Shown here piece after piece: positions 1 through 8,921 of a stretch of DNA of 64,000 nt (position 1 is its first letter; every line of letters starts with the position of its first letter). The position numbers and the translations under genes were made by a program. Origin of the DNA: Hyphomicrobium_B sp001006785 (GTDB taxonomy: Bacteria > Pseudomonadota > Alphaproteobacteria > Rhizobiales > Hyphomicrobiaceae); contig NZ_CDHO01000002.1 in the NCBI RefSeq assembly GCF_001006785.1, positions 930,001 to 994,000 on the forward strand. Direction: 5' to 3'. The notes below the pieces were generated by a model, which saw only the letters and a list, made by a program, of their open reading frames with translations, did no database searches and was not told where the DNA came from.

Positions 1-548
1 TTTTCCAGCAATCCCGACGCCAGCAGCGCGCGCAATTCGGATGCGAAAGCGAGCGACCAATGGGCATTCGCATGCGTCGGCCGCGCGAGATAGAGCGGCT
101 TGATGCCGAGCGGATCCCTCGCCAGCACCAGGCGGCGGGTCCTCGGATCCCAACATGCAAACGCGAACATGCCGCGCAGCCAGCTGACTGCCTTGGGTCC
201 GTGAAGACCGAGCGCGCGCAGCATGACCGCAGTATCGCCCGACGACTGAAACGTTTGGCCTTCTGCCTCGAGGCGGGCGCGAAGCTCGCCGAAGTTATAG
301 ATCTCGCCGTTGAAGACAACGACGTCACCGGTGACAGGATCGGTCATCGGCTGCACGCCCGCAGGCGAGAGATCGAGAATGGAGAGCCGGCGATGCGCGA
401 GCAGAGCACCCCAGTTGCGCGCGTCAGGCTCCGAGGCCCATGTTCCTTCGGCATCTGGACCACGGTGCGCGAGCGCACCGCTCATGCGGCTCAGCGCAGC
501 GCGATTTGCGTCATCCAGCCGTCCGATAATCCCAGCGATACCACACAC
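1..548 (-). CDS. asnB: Asparagine synthetase-like glutamine amidotransferase (N-terminal part, cut by window start)
   Basis: A leftward open frame starts at a GTG (548-546) behind a good ribosome binding site (CCGGAGGG) and runs off the left edge. The mature chain begins CGIAGIIGRL, so the N-terminal Cys nucleophile of class II glutamine amidotransferases is present. Further family motifs follow: AHRGPDAEG, RRLSILDLSPAG, FNGEIYNF and RDPLGIKPLY. These motifs define the glutaminase half of AsnB-type enzymes. The synthetase half lies outside the window. Homologues are common in capsule and exosortase-associated polysaccharide loci, where they probably amidate a sugar acid or an amino-acid substituent rather than make free asparagine. 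Here it sits next to Wza/Wzc-type genes, which supports that role by inference. Family call is firm; substrate unknown. Confidence 0.9.
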   Translation of the reverse strand, partial: MCGIAGIIGRLDDANRAALSRMSGALAHRGPDAEGTWASEPDARNWGALLAHRRLSILDLSPAGVQPMTDPVTGDVVVFNGEIYNFGELRARLEAEGQTFQSSGDTAVMLRALGLHGPKAVSWLRGMFAFACWDPRTRRLVLARDPLGIKPLYLARPTHANAHWSLAFASELRALLASGLLE

Positions 549-840
549 CAGCCAAAACCCTCCGGTTGTCGAGGCGCAACGCCAGGCCGTCCGGACCAAC
601 GAACTCCACGGCGGCTGAGCACGTTAGCTAGATACGGGAGCGGGCGCCTTGGAGGCAATGCGCGACGGCGTCCAATTCGGAATACGGCAAACACCATGCG
701 CCTGACCGCCAGCGGGAAGAAAAGCGCTCCACTCGCAGGGATTAACCCAACAGAGCCTCTCAAGCCAAAATGAATGAGGCGGGCTCTGTAATCAGACCCC
801 GCCTCACCGGATTTCGAAAATCTATTCCGAACGACCGCGC
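549..840. other. Spacer between amidotransferase and export lipoprotein genes
   Basis: About 290 bases with no convincing gene. A 90-codon leftward frame (491-763) overlaps the amidotransferase start, is Arg/Pro-rich and resembles nothing I know. The spacer holds the amidotransferase promoter and ribosome binding site and a hairpin at 775-806. Confidence 0.5.
775..806 (-). terminator. Hairpin downstream of the Wza-type gene
   Basis: Arms TGAGGCGGG (775-783) and CCCGCCTCA (798-806) pair perfectly, with an inner TCTG/CAGA stem and a TAAT loop. It lies 35 bases past the stop of the leftward export gene. The T tract on that strand is weak, so it may be an imperfect intrinsic terminator or a transcript 3'-end stabiliser. 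Confidence 0.6.
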
Positions 841-2211
841 TTAAGGTGCAACCACAACAGTCGACGCGTTCGAAAGGACATGAGCGCCACTCGCGATATC
901 ACCGATTGCACGGCCCTGGATGAAGGCGTTACCCGCCGTCGTCATCCAAGCGTTGACATAGCCGAGAACTTTCAGGACCTCTGTCGCATCCGAGTTCGAT
1001 GCGTAGATCACGTCCTTATCCCGCATCTGGAATCTCTGGGCGAAGAAGAAGCACGACGGATCGCGATAATTGGCGCGGTAAACCGTGGGAATGACGCGCT
1101 GATCCGGAGCAAAGTTCTTCAGATTGACGCCCATCCGCTCGAGTGTCTCGCGGCTTTCCGGACGGAAAATGAAGACCTGCGCGGGATTCGAACGCCCATC
1201 GGACAAACCGCCAGCCTTTGCGATCGCCTCGTTGAGCGATAGCCGCTCCTGACCGAAAGCGAACAGTGCGCTGACCGCGGAAGTCTCGCCTTCCGAGACG
1301 GTTCCCGAAGCACCAGTCGAAGCCAGCGCGCCGAAGGCGACGAACGACTTCGGCTGCCGCTTGACGTAGACGACATCGCCCGGCGCCACGAAGAGGTTCT
1401 CCGCCGGCTCATTGATGAGGGTCGTGAACGGAACGGTCGCCGTACGGCCCTTCCGCTGCAAGGTTACCAGCAACTCGTAACCTGCAAACTTGCCACCGGC
1501 AGCACCACCGCCAGCTTTCGAAATAACGTCGAGAATGCGCTCACCCGAACCGGTGAGCTTCAACTTGTTGCCGCCAGCATCGCCGATGACCGTAACCGAG
1601 TCTGCGTTCTGCTCGACGACGTTGACGATGACTTGAGGCTCGATCGCGCGTTTAGCGAGCTTCGTCTCGATATCCTGCTGAATTTCGACGGCTGTCCGGC
1701 CGGCTGCGCGAACGGCGCCGGCGTAGGGGATCGAAATCGTACCCTTGCCGCTGACCGTCTGCACCGGCAACGTAACGTAGCTGCCACTTCGATTAGTTGC
1801 ATCTCCCGCGACGAACAATCCGCCCGAAGACGACTCGAATATCGACGTTTGCAGCACGTCACCGACGCCAATTCTGACAATCGGAATACCGCCGCGGTGC
1901 GCCCCGAAGGTCCGATAGAATGAATCGGACGCATTCGATTCAAGAATTTGCAGAATGAGCGGATTGATATCGAGAAGCGCGTAGTCATACACGACCGCGT
2001 CGCGCGGCGTGGAGATGGATGCAGTGGCACTCCGGTCGATGTCGCGAGATTGAGGCCCGTTGATGGGCATGTGCGAACAGCCCGCCAGCGAAAGCGCTGT
2101 GAGCACGGCACCAGCGCCGAAGCGTGCGCGACGTCCACGAGTCGGCGCACGGCTTATGTATTGGGAGTCTGAAAAGACTCGCTTAGGAACCAGTTCCCCC
2201 AAAGTCCCCAC
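841..2211 (-). CDS. Polysaccharide export outer-membrane lipoprotein (Wza/BexD family)
   Basis: 456 residues. A basic N-terminus is followed by a hydrophobic stretch ending in LSLAGC, a lipobox, so the protein is likely an outer-membrane lipoprotein. The body shows a polysaccharide export domain (about residues 110-200; GDVLQTSIFE, ISIPYAGAVRAAGRTAVEIQ) followed by two SLBB-like segments (about 205-280 and 325-400; ILDVISKAGG, LNEAIAKAGGLSDGRSNP). This is the usual layout of the octameric channel through which capsule or exopolysaccharide leaves the cell, working with a Wzc-type partner. The Wzc-type gene lies just upstream on the same strand but has its own terminator. The start codon is uncertain: GTG at 2211 has no good ribosome binding site, and a TTG lies three codons downstream. 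Confidence 0.9.
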   Translation of the reverse strand: MGTLGELVPKRVFSDSQYISRAPTRGRRARFGAGAVLTALSLAGCSHMPINGPQSRDIDRSATASISTPRDAVVYDYALLDINPLILQILESNASDSFYRTFGAHRGGIPIVRIGVGDVLQTSIFESSSGGLFVAGDATNRSGSYVTLPVQTVSGKGTISIPYAGAVRAAGRTAVEIQQDIETKLAKRAIEPQVIVNVVEQNADSVTVIGDAGGNKLKLTGSGERILDVISKAGGGAAGGKFAGYELLVTLQRKGRTATVPFTTLINEPAENLFVAPGDVVYVKRQPKSFVAFGALASTGASGTVSEGETSAVSALFAFGQERLSLNEAIAKAGGLSDGRSNPAQVFIFRPESRETLERMGVNLKNFAPDQRVIPTVYRANYRDPSCFFFAQRFQMRDKDVIYASNSDATEVLKVLGYVNAWMTTAGNAFIQGRAIGDIASGAHVLSNASTVVVAP

Positions 2212-2334
2212 CCTGGCAAAGCATGCTGCGCGTAGATCGCGCCTACTTCGCCTATAGGTGATTCGACTCGAAGCGGAGAGCCCGGATTTCTAAATTAAAC
2301 AAGGCGCGGAAATCAATTCAGAAGTCCGTTGCCG

Positions 2335-2373
2335 AAAAACACCGAAAGTGGTGGCTAACCCCACTTTCGGTGT
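2335..2373 (-). terminator. Intrinsic terminator after the Wzc-type gene
   Basis: Perfect 13-base arms ACACCGAAAGTGG (2339-2351) and CCACTTTCGGTGT (2361-2373) with a 9-base loop. Read leftwards, the stem runs straight into a TTTTT tract (2339-2335). This is a textbook Rho-independent terminator 60 bases past the stop of the Wzc-type gene. It separates that gene from the Wza-type gene. Confidence 0.85.
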
Positions 2374-2407
2374 GCGACGTATAGCAAACTAGTAAATCCG
2401 AATCGGA

Positions 2408-2429
2408 ATGCGCGAATCAATTCGCGCAT
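2408..2429 (-). other. Hairpin immediately after the Wzc-type stop codon
   Basis: Arms ATGCGCGAA (2408-2416) and TTCGCGCAT (2421-2429) pair perfectly around a 4-base loop, 4 bases past the stop. No T tract follows. With the terminator at 2335-2373 it forms a double hairpin at the transcript end, probably a stability element. Confidence 0.6.
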
Positions 2430-2432
2430 CGT

Positions 2433-4532
2433 TTAACCCACATAGTAATTGCCGATTCGCGATCCCTTGTAGGCCTCGATCATCTTGAGCGCGGCGGGAT
2501 CGGCCTTGTTGAGCAGCACACAGAGGATCCGGTCGCGGACGTTGTCGACCTCGTCGAAAGCTTCCTCGACAAGCTCGCGCTTCGTTTCTCCCCACTCGAT
2601 GACGAAGATGAAGCTGTCGATAAATCTCTCCACCGTCTTGACATCAACGACCGACATGATCGGCGGCACTTCGACGATAATGAAGTCGTAGGACTCTCGC
2701 GCAACGTCCAGCAGCTTTTCCATTTCGACCGAGCCGAGCAGCTCTGCCGCGTGCGGCGTCCGCTCGGACCTTGCACAAGGAAGAACGTCGACGCGCGACC
2801 GCTCGCGCTTGACCACGAGTTCCTTGAGACGCGACGGGTCGACGAGCGCTTCCAGCAGCCCCTCGGTCACGCCCGGCGTAAGCTGTTCCGTAACCGTACG
2901 CCGATGCAGATCACCGTCGATGATAAGAGTGCGAGCGCGCGGCAGCGAGTTCATCAGCGTCGCCAAGTTCGACACCACCGTCGTCTTGCCTTCATTGGAC
3001 GTGGCCGATATCACGCCGACGACTTTGGTCCCGGCTCGGCGCTGATCCGATTTCAGCAGCGCCTGCACGTTTCGTATGCTTTCGGTAAAGCGCGTGTACG
3101 GTGCGTCGAGAACGTAATCCTCGATACCCTTCCGGCCCGGCGCAGGCTCCACCTTCGGCAGAACCGCGCAATAGAGACCCGTCGCCTGACGCACTTGCGA
3201 TGGCGTGCGGAACACTGACGCGAGCCATTCGCGTCCAAGGGCCAGCGCCGCTCCGGAAAGCAGCCCGAACATCAAGCCGCCGCCAAGCAGCAGCATCGGC
3301 TTCTTGTAGCTCTTCGACAGCGGCGGCGAAGCGCGCGAGATGATGTGCGCTTCTTCCATGTCCGGCTGGATCTGGTTGACCTCGTTCGATTTGCGTAGCG
3401 CCGCGTTGTAGAGGTTGTGCAAGGTCGCCGCCGAGCTTTCGAGATCGCGAAGCTTGGCCTGATCGGCGTCGGTCAAACCGTTGCGCTGATCTTCATTCTT
3501 CATCGCGCGCTTGATCTCCGCCATCTGGTTGCGGAGCTTGACGACCGCCAGATGCGAGGGCCCGAGCTGGCGCTCTAGCTCGTTGGCCTTCGTCTCAAGA
3601 TCCACATACTGCGAGCGCAGTTTCAGGATCAGATCGTTGGGCGTCGAGGACGGCATCAGCGACGGCGCCGCGGTATCATCCTGCGGAGTCTGCACGACGC
3701 GGCCGACCGTAATTCCAACGAGGTTGTGCGCCGAAATGAAATCTTGCAGTGCGCGGTCGGCATCATCGCTCTGCCGCTTCAGTTCCAGCAGCCGCTCCTC
3801 GAGCAGCTGACTGATCATCTTGCTCGAGCTGCGCTTGCGATTTTCGATCGTCGAGATGTATTTGTCCGCGATTGCGTTGGCGATATTCGCAGCCTTCACC
3901 GGGTCCTGCGACGAGAACCCGATATTGATGACGTTCGGCGCATCCTCGCGGTAGACGCTCAACTGCTGCAGGAGCATGTCGACCGCAGTTCGTTCCTTGA
4001 TGACGCTGGGATCGAGTTGCAGGGCCGGCTTTCCGGCGCCGAGACGCAAATCGATTTGCGACCCTTCCAATCCCGCAAACTCAGCCTGCAGGCTAAGAAC
4101 CGAATTGCGTACGGTCTTGATGAATTGCTTGATACCGAATTTGCCGGGCTCTCCCGGACGGCCGACGAATTCCGGATCTTGATCCAATTTGAGTTCTCGG
4201 ACCACCGGAACGACGACACTGTCCGACGATAGCACATAGATCTGTCCCGCGATGTCGGCGTCATCGAGCACGGGAGATTCAGAAATCTTGTTGGTTTGCA
4301 GGTACCGATTAACGCTGCGGTCCATCAGAATTCGAGCGCTGCTCTTGTAGACCGCGGGGACGGTCATAAGAAATGCGCCAGCGAGCGTCAGGCCGAGCAA
4401 AGCACCGAGCGCCGGAAATACCCATCCCCGCCGCAAAACCCAGGGAATATCGGCCATTCCCAGTTTGTTTTTGTTAGTAGACTGATAAACATCATCCGCT
4501 GGAATTGCAAAATTTTCAGACATGGCAACCAT
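2433..4532 (-). CDS. Chain-length regulator / tyrosine autokinase (Wzc type)
   Basis: About 699 residues. The order is an N-terminal Wzz domain with a first membrane helix near residue 40 (FPALGALLGLTLAGAF), a long periplasmic coiled-coil region (about 230-400), a second membrane helix (MLLLGGGLMFGLLSGAALAL, near 430) and a cytoplasmic ATPase. The ATPase shows Walker A (SATSNEGKTT), Walker A' (LIIDGDLHRR) and a Walker B-like strand (FIIVEVPP). The C-terminus has only a short tyrosine group (GNYYVG) instead of a long Tyr cluster. In this family the protein controls polymer length and opens the Wza channel through phosphorylation cycles. Start 4532 was chosen because GGAAT sits a few bases upstream; ATGs at 4544 and 4523 are alternatives. 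Confidence 0.92.
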   Translation of the reverse strand: MVAMSENFAIPADDVYQSTNKNKLGMADIPWVLRRGWVFPALGALLGLTLAGAFLMTVPAVYKSSARILMDRSVNRYLQTNKISESPVLDDADIAGQIYVLSSDSVVVPVVRELKLDQDPEFVGRPGEPGKFGIKQFIKTVRNSVLSLQAEFAGLEGSQIDLRLGAGKPALQLDPSVIKERTAVDMLLQQLSVYREDAPNVINIGFSSQDPVKAANIANAIADKYISTIENRKRSSSKMISQLLEERLLELKRQSDDADRALQDFISAHNLVGITVGRVVQTPQDDTAAPSLMPSSTPNDLILKLRSQYVDLETKANELERQLGPSHLAVVKLRNQMAEIKRAMKNEDQRNGLTDADQAKLRDLESSAATLHNLYNAALRKSNEVNQIQPDMEEAHIISRASPPLSKSYKKPMLLLGGGLMFGLLSGAALALGREWLASVFRTPSQVRQATGLYCAVLPKVEPAPGRKGIEDYVLDAPYTRFTESIRNVQALLKSDQRRAGTKVVGVISATSNEGKTTVVSNLATLMNSLPRARTLIIDGDLHRRTVTEQLTPGVTEGLLEALVDPSRLKELVVKRERSRVDVLPCARSERTPHAAELLGSVEMEKLLDVARESYDFIIVEVPPIMSVVDVKTVERFIDSFIFVIEWGETKRELVEEAFDEVDNVRDRILCVLLNKADPAALKMIEAYKGSRIGNYYVG

Positions 4533-4924
4533 TTTATTCCGCACCCACTCTTAGGAAATACTGCAATTCTCGGAATTTCTACTGTCGCTAATTGTTATTG
4601 CTTTCACAATAACATGGCACCTTGGCCGGCGTAAGACCTCTGGCGGGCAGCCGTAGTCCGTCGTCGGCCGAGCACCATTTTGGATATCAAGACGGCACCC
4701 AGCCGATTAGGTGCAGAATGCATGCCATGCTTATGACGACACGCAGAAGGGTATGATCGAAGTACTCGGGATTAATGGATAATTTTGAATACATGTCGCC
4801 CACCTGCCCCCTCATGGATTATTCGCTCGATAGTCGCGGCCGTAAGATCGCGACGTGGGCAACCTGTTGAAGCTGGACCCCATCCACCAATGCCGCCACC
4901 GACTGCTGGAATCTGACGGTCCGA
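4533..4924. promoter_or_regulatory. Divergent intergenic region between Wzc-type and GT4 genes
   Basis: About 390 bases with no gene. It must carry the leftward promoter for the Wzc-type gene and probably a rightward promoter for the GT4/acyltransferase/polymerase unit. The stretch 4555-4615 is AT-rich and holds a perfect dyad (listed separately). No promoter boxes could be assigned with confidence. Confidence 0.5.
4593..4614. promoter_or_regulatory. Perfect dyad, candidate operator for the polysaccharide locus
   Basis: Arms TGTTATTG (4593-4600) and CAATAACA (4607-4614) are exact inverted repeats separated by 6 bases. The site lies about 60 bases upstream of the Wzc-type start. The low GC of the arms and the two-half-turn spacing fit a dimeric repressor or activator site better than a terminator. 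The binding protein is unknown. Confidence 0.4.
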
Positions 4925-6169
4925 ATGATCGCCCCCCGACGCCTGAACATCCTTTACGTGTCCCACATGCCCGCGAGCCCGCCGCGTTTCGGCGCCCAAG
5001 CCCGCATTAACGGCCTGATGACGCAATTGAGCCGCCGTCATGACCTGACAGCGGTGTCGCTCGCCGACGCCGAATTCGACGCCGACGAATGCCGCGCAGC
5101 CATGCAGGCGTATTGTCGAGAAGTCGTTCTGATCCCCAATCCCAACGGCAAAGACGGCATGAGCAAACGTTTGCTCCAATTGCGCTCGCTGGCCTCGCCG
5201 CAAAGCTTCGAACGCCAGCAAGTCACGGTGCCGGCGATGCAACAGGCACTCGATCGGGTTTTGCAATCCAATCGGTTCGACATTGTAAATTTAGAGTTTT
5301 CATTTCTGGGACGTTGCAACTTCCGACAGGCCCCGCCTGGAGAAAAGCTGCCTGCGGTCGTGGTCGATTCACACAACATCGACTACGAGCTGATCCGTCA
5401 GTATGCCCGGTCCGGCAGCAGTCTGCTGCGCCGTTTCTATGCCGGTGTGAACTGGCGCAAGCTGCGCCGGGAAGAGCTGGCAACCTACGGCGGCGCCGAC
5501 GGCGTCTATCTTTGCAGCACCGACGATGAGGACCGCCTGCACCAGCAAGTGCCCGGCATCCGCACGACCGTCATTCCGAACGCAGCCGACGTCGACTTCT
5601 ATCAGCCCCGGCCTTCCGACCCGCCGTCCGACGGAAAGACGATCGTCTTCTTCGGCCACATGTCCTATGTCCCGAACATCGACGGCGTGATCCATTTTGT
5701 ACGCGATATCTGGCCTCGCATCGCCGAGGCTTGCCCCGACGCCAAGTTCAAGATCATCGGCAGCAATCCGCATCCTTCGGTCAAGGAACTGGCCGGTCCG
5801 CGTATCGAATTGACCGGATTTGTGCCGGATCTTCGCCCGCACCTCGCATCAGCCGCAGCGCTGGTCGTGCCGCTGCGCCTCGGCGGCGGAACCCGGCTCA
5901 AAATCGTCGAAGGCATGGCGTTGGGAAAAGCGATCGTCTCGACCACCTTGGGCGCCGAAGGCATCAAGGCCGAACCTGGCCGCGATCTTCTCATCGCCGA
6001 CGAGCCGCAAGCGTTCGCCGATGCCGTCATTCAGTTGCTGAAAAATCCGGATCGGGCGTCCGCGATCGGACACGCGGCCCGGCAACTCGCGGTCGAGAAA
6101 TACTCTTGGGGCGGAGCCGCGGACTCCCTCGAGAAATTTTATCATCAAATCCTTGAAGCACGCGCCTGA
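4925..6169 (+). CDS. Glycosyltransferase, GT4 (GT-B fold) family
   Basis: 414 residues. The N-terminal half begins LNILYVSHMPASPPRFGAQ, typical of family 4 transferases and of the sugar transferase often found in exosortase-linked (PEP-CTERM) polysaccharide loci. The C-terminal half has the nucleotide-sugar binding region: IVFFGHMSYVPNIDGV, FKIIGSNP, ELTGFVPDLRP, and VPLRLGGGTRLKIVEGMALG with the conserved Glu. It should transfer a sugar from a nucleotide donor to the growing lipid-linked repeat at the inner membrane face. It is first in a rightward unit with an acyltransferase and a polymerase. The ATG at 4925 has only a weak ribosome binding site. Donor and acceptor cannot be told. Confidence 0.88.
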   Translation: MIAPRRLNILYVSHMPASPPRFGAQARINGLMTQLSRRHDLTAVSLADAEFDADECRAAMQAYCREVVLIPNPNGKDGMSKRLLQLRSLASPQSFERQQVTVPAMQQALDRVLQSNRFDIVNLEFSFLGRCNFRQAPPGEKLPAVVVDSHNIDYELIRQYARSGSSLLRRFYAGVNWRKLRREELATYGGADGVYLCSTDDEDRLHQQVPGIRTTVIPNAADVDFYQPRPSDPPSDGKTIVFFGHMSYVPNIDGVIHFVRDIWPRIAEACPDAKFKIIGSNPHPSVKELAGPRIELTGFVPDLRPHLASAAALVVPLRLGGGTRLKIVEGMALGKAIVSTTLGAEGIKAEPGRDLLIADEPQAFADAVIQLLKNPDRASAIGHAARQLAVEKYSWGGAADSLEKFYHQILEARA

Positions 6170-6200
6170 TGCTGACTCATTCCTACGGCGGCACAACCGG

Positions 6201-7346
6201 ATGACCACCCTTCCCGCCTCGGCGGCAGACCAATACCTGCGTGGCCATCTGCCTGGGCTGGACGGCATTCGCGGCTTGGCCATTCTTCTGGTGATGACCG
6301 TCCACTTCATTGGCGGCGCGGTCGCGGAAACGCCATTGCAGAAGTTTTTCGTGAAGGCCGCCGTCCACGGCTGGATGGGAGTCGACCTGTTCTTCGTGCT
6401 CTCGGGCTTCCTGATCACCGGCATTCTGCTCGGGTCCAAAAACAAACCGAGGTACTTCCGCAACTTCTATGCGCGACGCACGCTGAGAATTTTTCCGCTC
6501 TATTACGCCGTCCTGATCGCCCTGTTCCTGATACTGCCGCTTTTGGTCAAGCCGTCACCGCTGCTTGAAACCGCACGCTCACATCAGATCTGGCTTTGGA
6601 CCTATACATCCAATTTCTTCATCGCCTGGACCGGCACCTGGGACTCGCTCAATTACGTCGCGCATTTCTGGTCGCTTGCGATCGAGGAACATTTTTATCT
6701 CGTCTGGCCGCTGGTCGTGTTCTATTTCCCAGCCCCGACGCTGAAAAAGATATGCATTGGTGTGATCGTATTCGCCCTCGCCTTGCGTATCGCATTGGCC
6801 CTTGCCGATATTAACGAAACGTCGATCTCGGTCCTGACGCCCTGCCGCATCGACGCCCTCTGCGTCGGCGCTTTCATTGCGCTTCGGCTGCGCGAACCGG
6901 GCGTGTGGCCGCGCTGGATGGCGAATTCGAATTACGCCGTACTTGCTTCGGGCGCGGCGCTCTTTGCTGTGATGGCGTTCGCCTCGTTCACCGGATTGGC
7001 CGAAGACGTTCTCCATCAAGTTCGCGGCACGTTCATCGCCCTATTCTTCGGCGCGCTGATTTTGCTGGCGCTCAAACCCGCGTCCAACGCTGTGTCGTAC
7101 ATCCTGCAGGGGCCGTATCTCGGCTTTTTTGGCAAGTACAGCTACGGTCTCTACGTCTACCATGGCATTTTAACGTGGTATTTCATGGAGACGCATCTTA
7201 ACGACCAGCTCACAGCCTGGAGCGGAAGCCTTTGGCTGGCGATGGCGGCTCGCATGCTGATCGGTGTCGGCTTGTCTCTGCTCATCGCGGTGCCGAGCTA
7301 TCATCTCTTCGAAAAAAGATTTCTCGATCTCAAAAGATACTTCTGA
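6201..7346 (+). CDS. Membrane O-acyltransferase, acyltransferase-3 (OafA/NodX) family
   Basis: About 381 residues, almost entirely membrane segments. Family marks are LPGLDGIRGLAILLVMTVHF (the Arg and His of motif 1), GVDLFFVLSGFLITGILL, FYARRTLRIFPLYY and FWSLAIEEHFYLVWPL. The C-terminal segment has GKYSYGLYVYHGIL. Members move acetyl or other acyl groups onto sugars of surface polysaccharides in the inner membrane. It lies between a glycosyltransferase and a polymerase, so it probably decorates the repeat unit. The start was placed at the ATG at 6201; a TTG at 6153 would overlap the preceding gene. Confidence 0.9.
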   Translation: MTTLPASAADQYLRGHLPGLDGIRGLAILLVMTVHFIGGAVAETPLQKFFVKAAVHGWMGVDLFFVLSGFLITGILLGSKNKPRYFRNFYARRTLRIFPLYYAVLIALFLILPLLVKPSPLLETARSHQIWLWTYTSNFFIAWTGTWDSLNYVAHFWSLAIEEHFYLVWPLVVFYFPAPTLKKICIGVIVFALALRIALALADINETSISVLTPCRIDALCVGAFIALRLREPGVWPRWMANSNYAVLASGAALFAVMAFASFTGLAEDVLHQVRGTFIALFFGALILLALKPASNAVSYILQGPYLGFFGKYSYGLYVYHGILTWYFMETHLNDQLTAWSGSLWLAMAARMLIGVGLSLLIAVPSYHLFEKRFLDLKRYF

Positions 7347-7421
7347 GCAACCGCGCATTAAGCTCAGTAATCAAGATTTGACCGCATGGTGTACGGCGGC
7401 AGGCGGACGGAGTACCTGGGA

Positions 7422-8867
7422 ATGAGGAGCCAACCGCATCGGGTTCGATCGAGTTCGTCTATGTCAAGAGTCGCAAGGCGCCCAATGCGCGCTACGTCCG
7501 AGAAGCTCCCACCGCCCGCATTTGACGTGTGCATGCTCGTGCCGATGGCAGCGTTTGCCTACATCTTGATCCTCGCGCCTTTACTAAATTTCTCGCTCAC
7601 AACGTCCTCCGAAATCAGCGTTGCACCGGCAGCAGCGGTCGAAATACTCATGACGCCGCGCCCGGAGAACAAGATCGTCTGGCCGCTCCTGACTCTCATC
7701 ACACTGTTTCTGGTCGCGCGCAATTTCTCGCGTCTGAGACGCCTGCCGGCGAACATCATTTGTCTATTCGCCTACCTTGGCTTCGCGGGCTTGAGCATCC
7801 TTTGGGCGTTCAAGCCGGAGTTCACGCTCACGCGCTTCGTGCTTCAGGCGATGATCGTAAGCTGTATCGTCCTTCCGACGTTGATTGCGCGTCCCGGCAC
7901 AGATGTGATGCGCGGCGTTTATTTCTGCTTCGCGGCGGCCGTCGTCCTGAACATCCCGATTGTCTTCATGCAGTCTCCGATCTCCGTTCAAGGCTGGCAC
8001 GGCATCGAGGTCATCGGCTACCCCGGATATTTTTCGTTCAAGGGTGAACTCGGCCAATGCGCGGCCATCGCCTTTTTGCTGTCGCTTTACGAACTGCTGT
8101 TTCGGGGCTGGCGGCGCGCGCTGGCACTCGTCATCATCGCTGCAGCCGTTTTCCTCATGATCGTGAGCAAATCGAAAGGCTCACTCGGCATGGCCATAAT
8201 CGCCCCCATCATGGCCGGGGCGACGTTGTTCATCGGCCGCAGGCTTGGAACATCACCCGCCATCACGATCCTGCCGATCCCGATCACATACGCCGTCCTG
8301 GCAGCGGTGATGGGAAACATCATCAATCGCATATCGTGGTACGTCTACGGCAACTACGATCTTTCCGGCCGTATGTTCATCTGGGATTTCGTGAACTACG
8401 AAATTTCCAAACGGCCAATTCTCGGCTGGGGCTACCAGTCGTTTTGGCTGGTCGGTTCCGATGGGCCGAGCCTCACCGAAGCGCCCGGCTGGATCAGGGG
8501 CATGCCTTCTGGCCACAACGGCTATCTGGATACGCAGCTCGATCTCGGCTATCCGGGCCTGCTGCTGCTCGTGGCCTTCATCATGACGACGCTGCACGCA
8601 ATCGGTCATGTCGCGAAACGAAACGCACGGCTCGCGCTCTTATTGTTGGCGCTTGCCTTCTTCGTCATCCTGCAGAACTTCCTCGAGACCGTGTGGATGC
8701 ACGGACAGGATACGCTCTGGATGACATTCCTGCTTGCGACCGCCGTCACAGCGCGATACGTGCCGGATTACCGGCAAAACGTACGCCCGCGTGCGCGCCG
8801 GCAAACTGCGAAGGGGCCGCTCGTTACGGCGGCCTACCAGCCCGAACCGGATACGCAAGCGTCCTGA
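7422..8867 (+). CDS. O-antigen ligase / Wzy-type polysaccharide polymerase
   Basis: About 481 residues with ten or more membrane segments and a large loop near residue 330-375. The loop holds SGRMFIWDFV, ILGWGYQSFW and SGHNGYLDTQLDLGYPGL, the signature of the O-antigen ligase/polymerase fold (PF04932). SGHNGYLD carries the conserved His. Such proteins join lipid-linked repeats in the periplasm. Together with the Wzx-type flippase at 14.2 kb and the Wza/Wzc pair, this makes a complete Wzx/Wzy-dependent export set. The ATG at 7422 has GGAG nine bases upstream; 7386, 7461 and 7485 are alternatives. Confidence 0.85.
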   Translation: MRSQPHRVRSSSSMSRVARRPMRATSEKLPPPAFDVCMLVPMAAFAYILILAPLLNFSLTTSSEISVAPAAAVEILMTPRPENKIVWPLLTLITLFLVARNFSRLRRLPANIICLFAYLGFAGLSILWAFKPEFTLTRFVLQAMIVSCIVLPTLIARPGTDVMRGVYFCFAAAVVLNIPIVFMQSPISVQGWHGIEVIGYPGYFSFKGELGQCAAIAFLLSLYELLFRGWRRALALVIIAAAVFLMIVSKSKGSLGMAIIAPIMAGATLFIGRRLGTSPAITILPIPITYAVLAAVMGNIINRISWYVYGNYDLSGRMFIWDFVNYEISKRPILGWGYQSFWLVGSDGPSLTEAPGWIRGMPSGHNGYLDTQLDLGYPGLLLLVAFIMTTLHAIGHVAKRNARLALLLLALAFFVILQNFLETVWMHGQDTLWMTFLLATAVTARYVPDYRQNVRPRARRQTAKGPLVTAAYQPEPDTQAS

Positions 8868-8921
8868 GATCGACATCGCCAAATAGCGACGCCTGCTGGT
8901 AGCTGATCGGCTGGCGGCCTA

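Noticed and set aside
60..773. 237-codon rightward frame at the left edge
   Set aside because: It lies antisense to the clear amidotransferase coding frame and has Arg-rich, low-information content.
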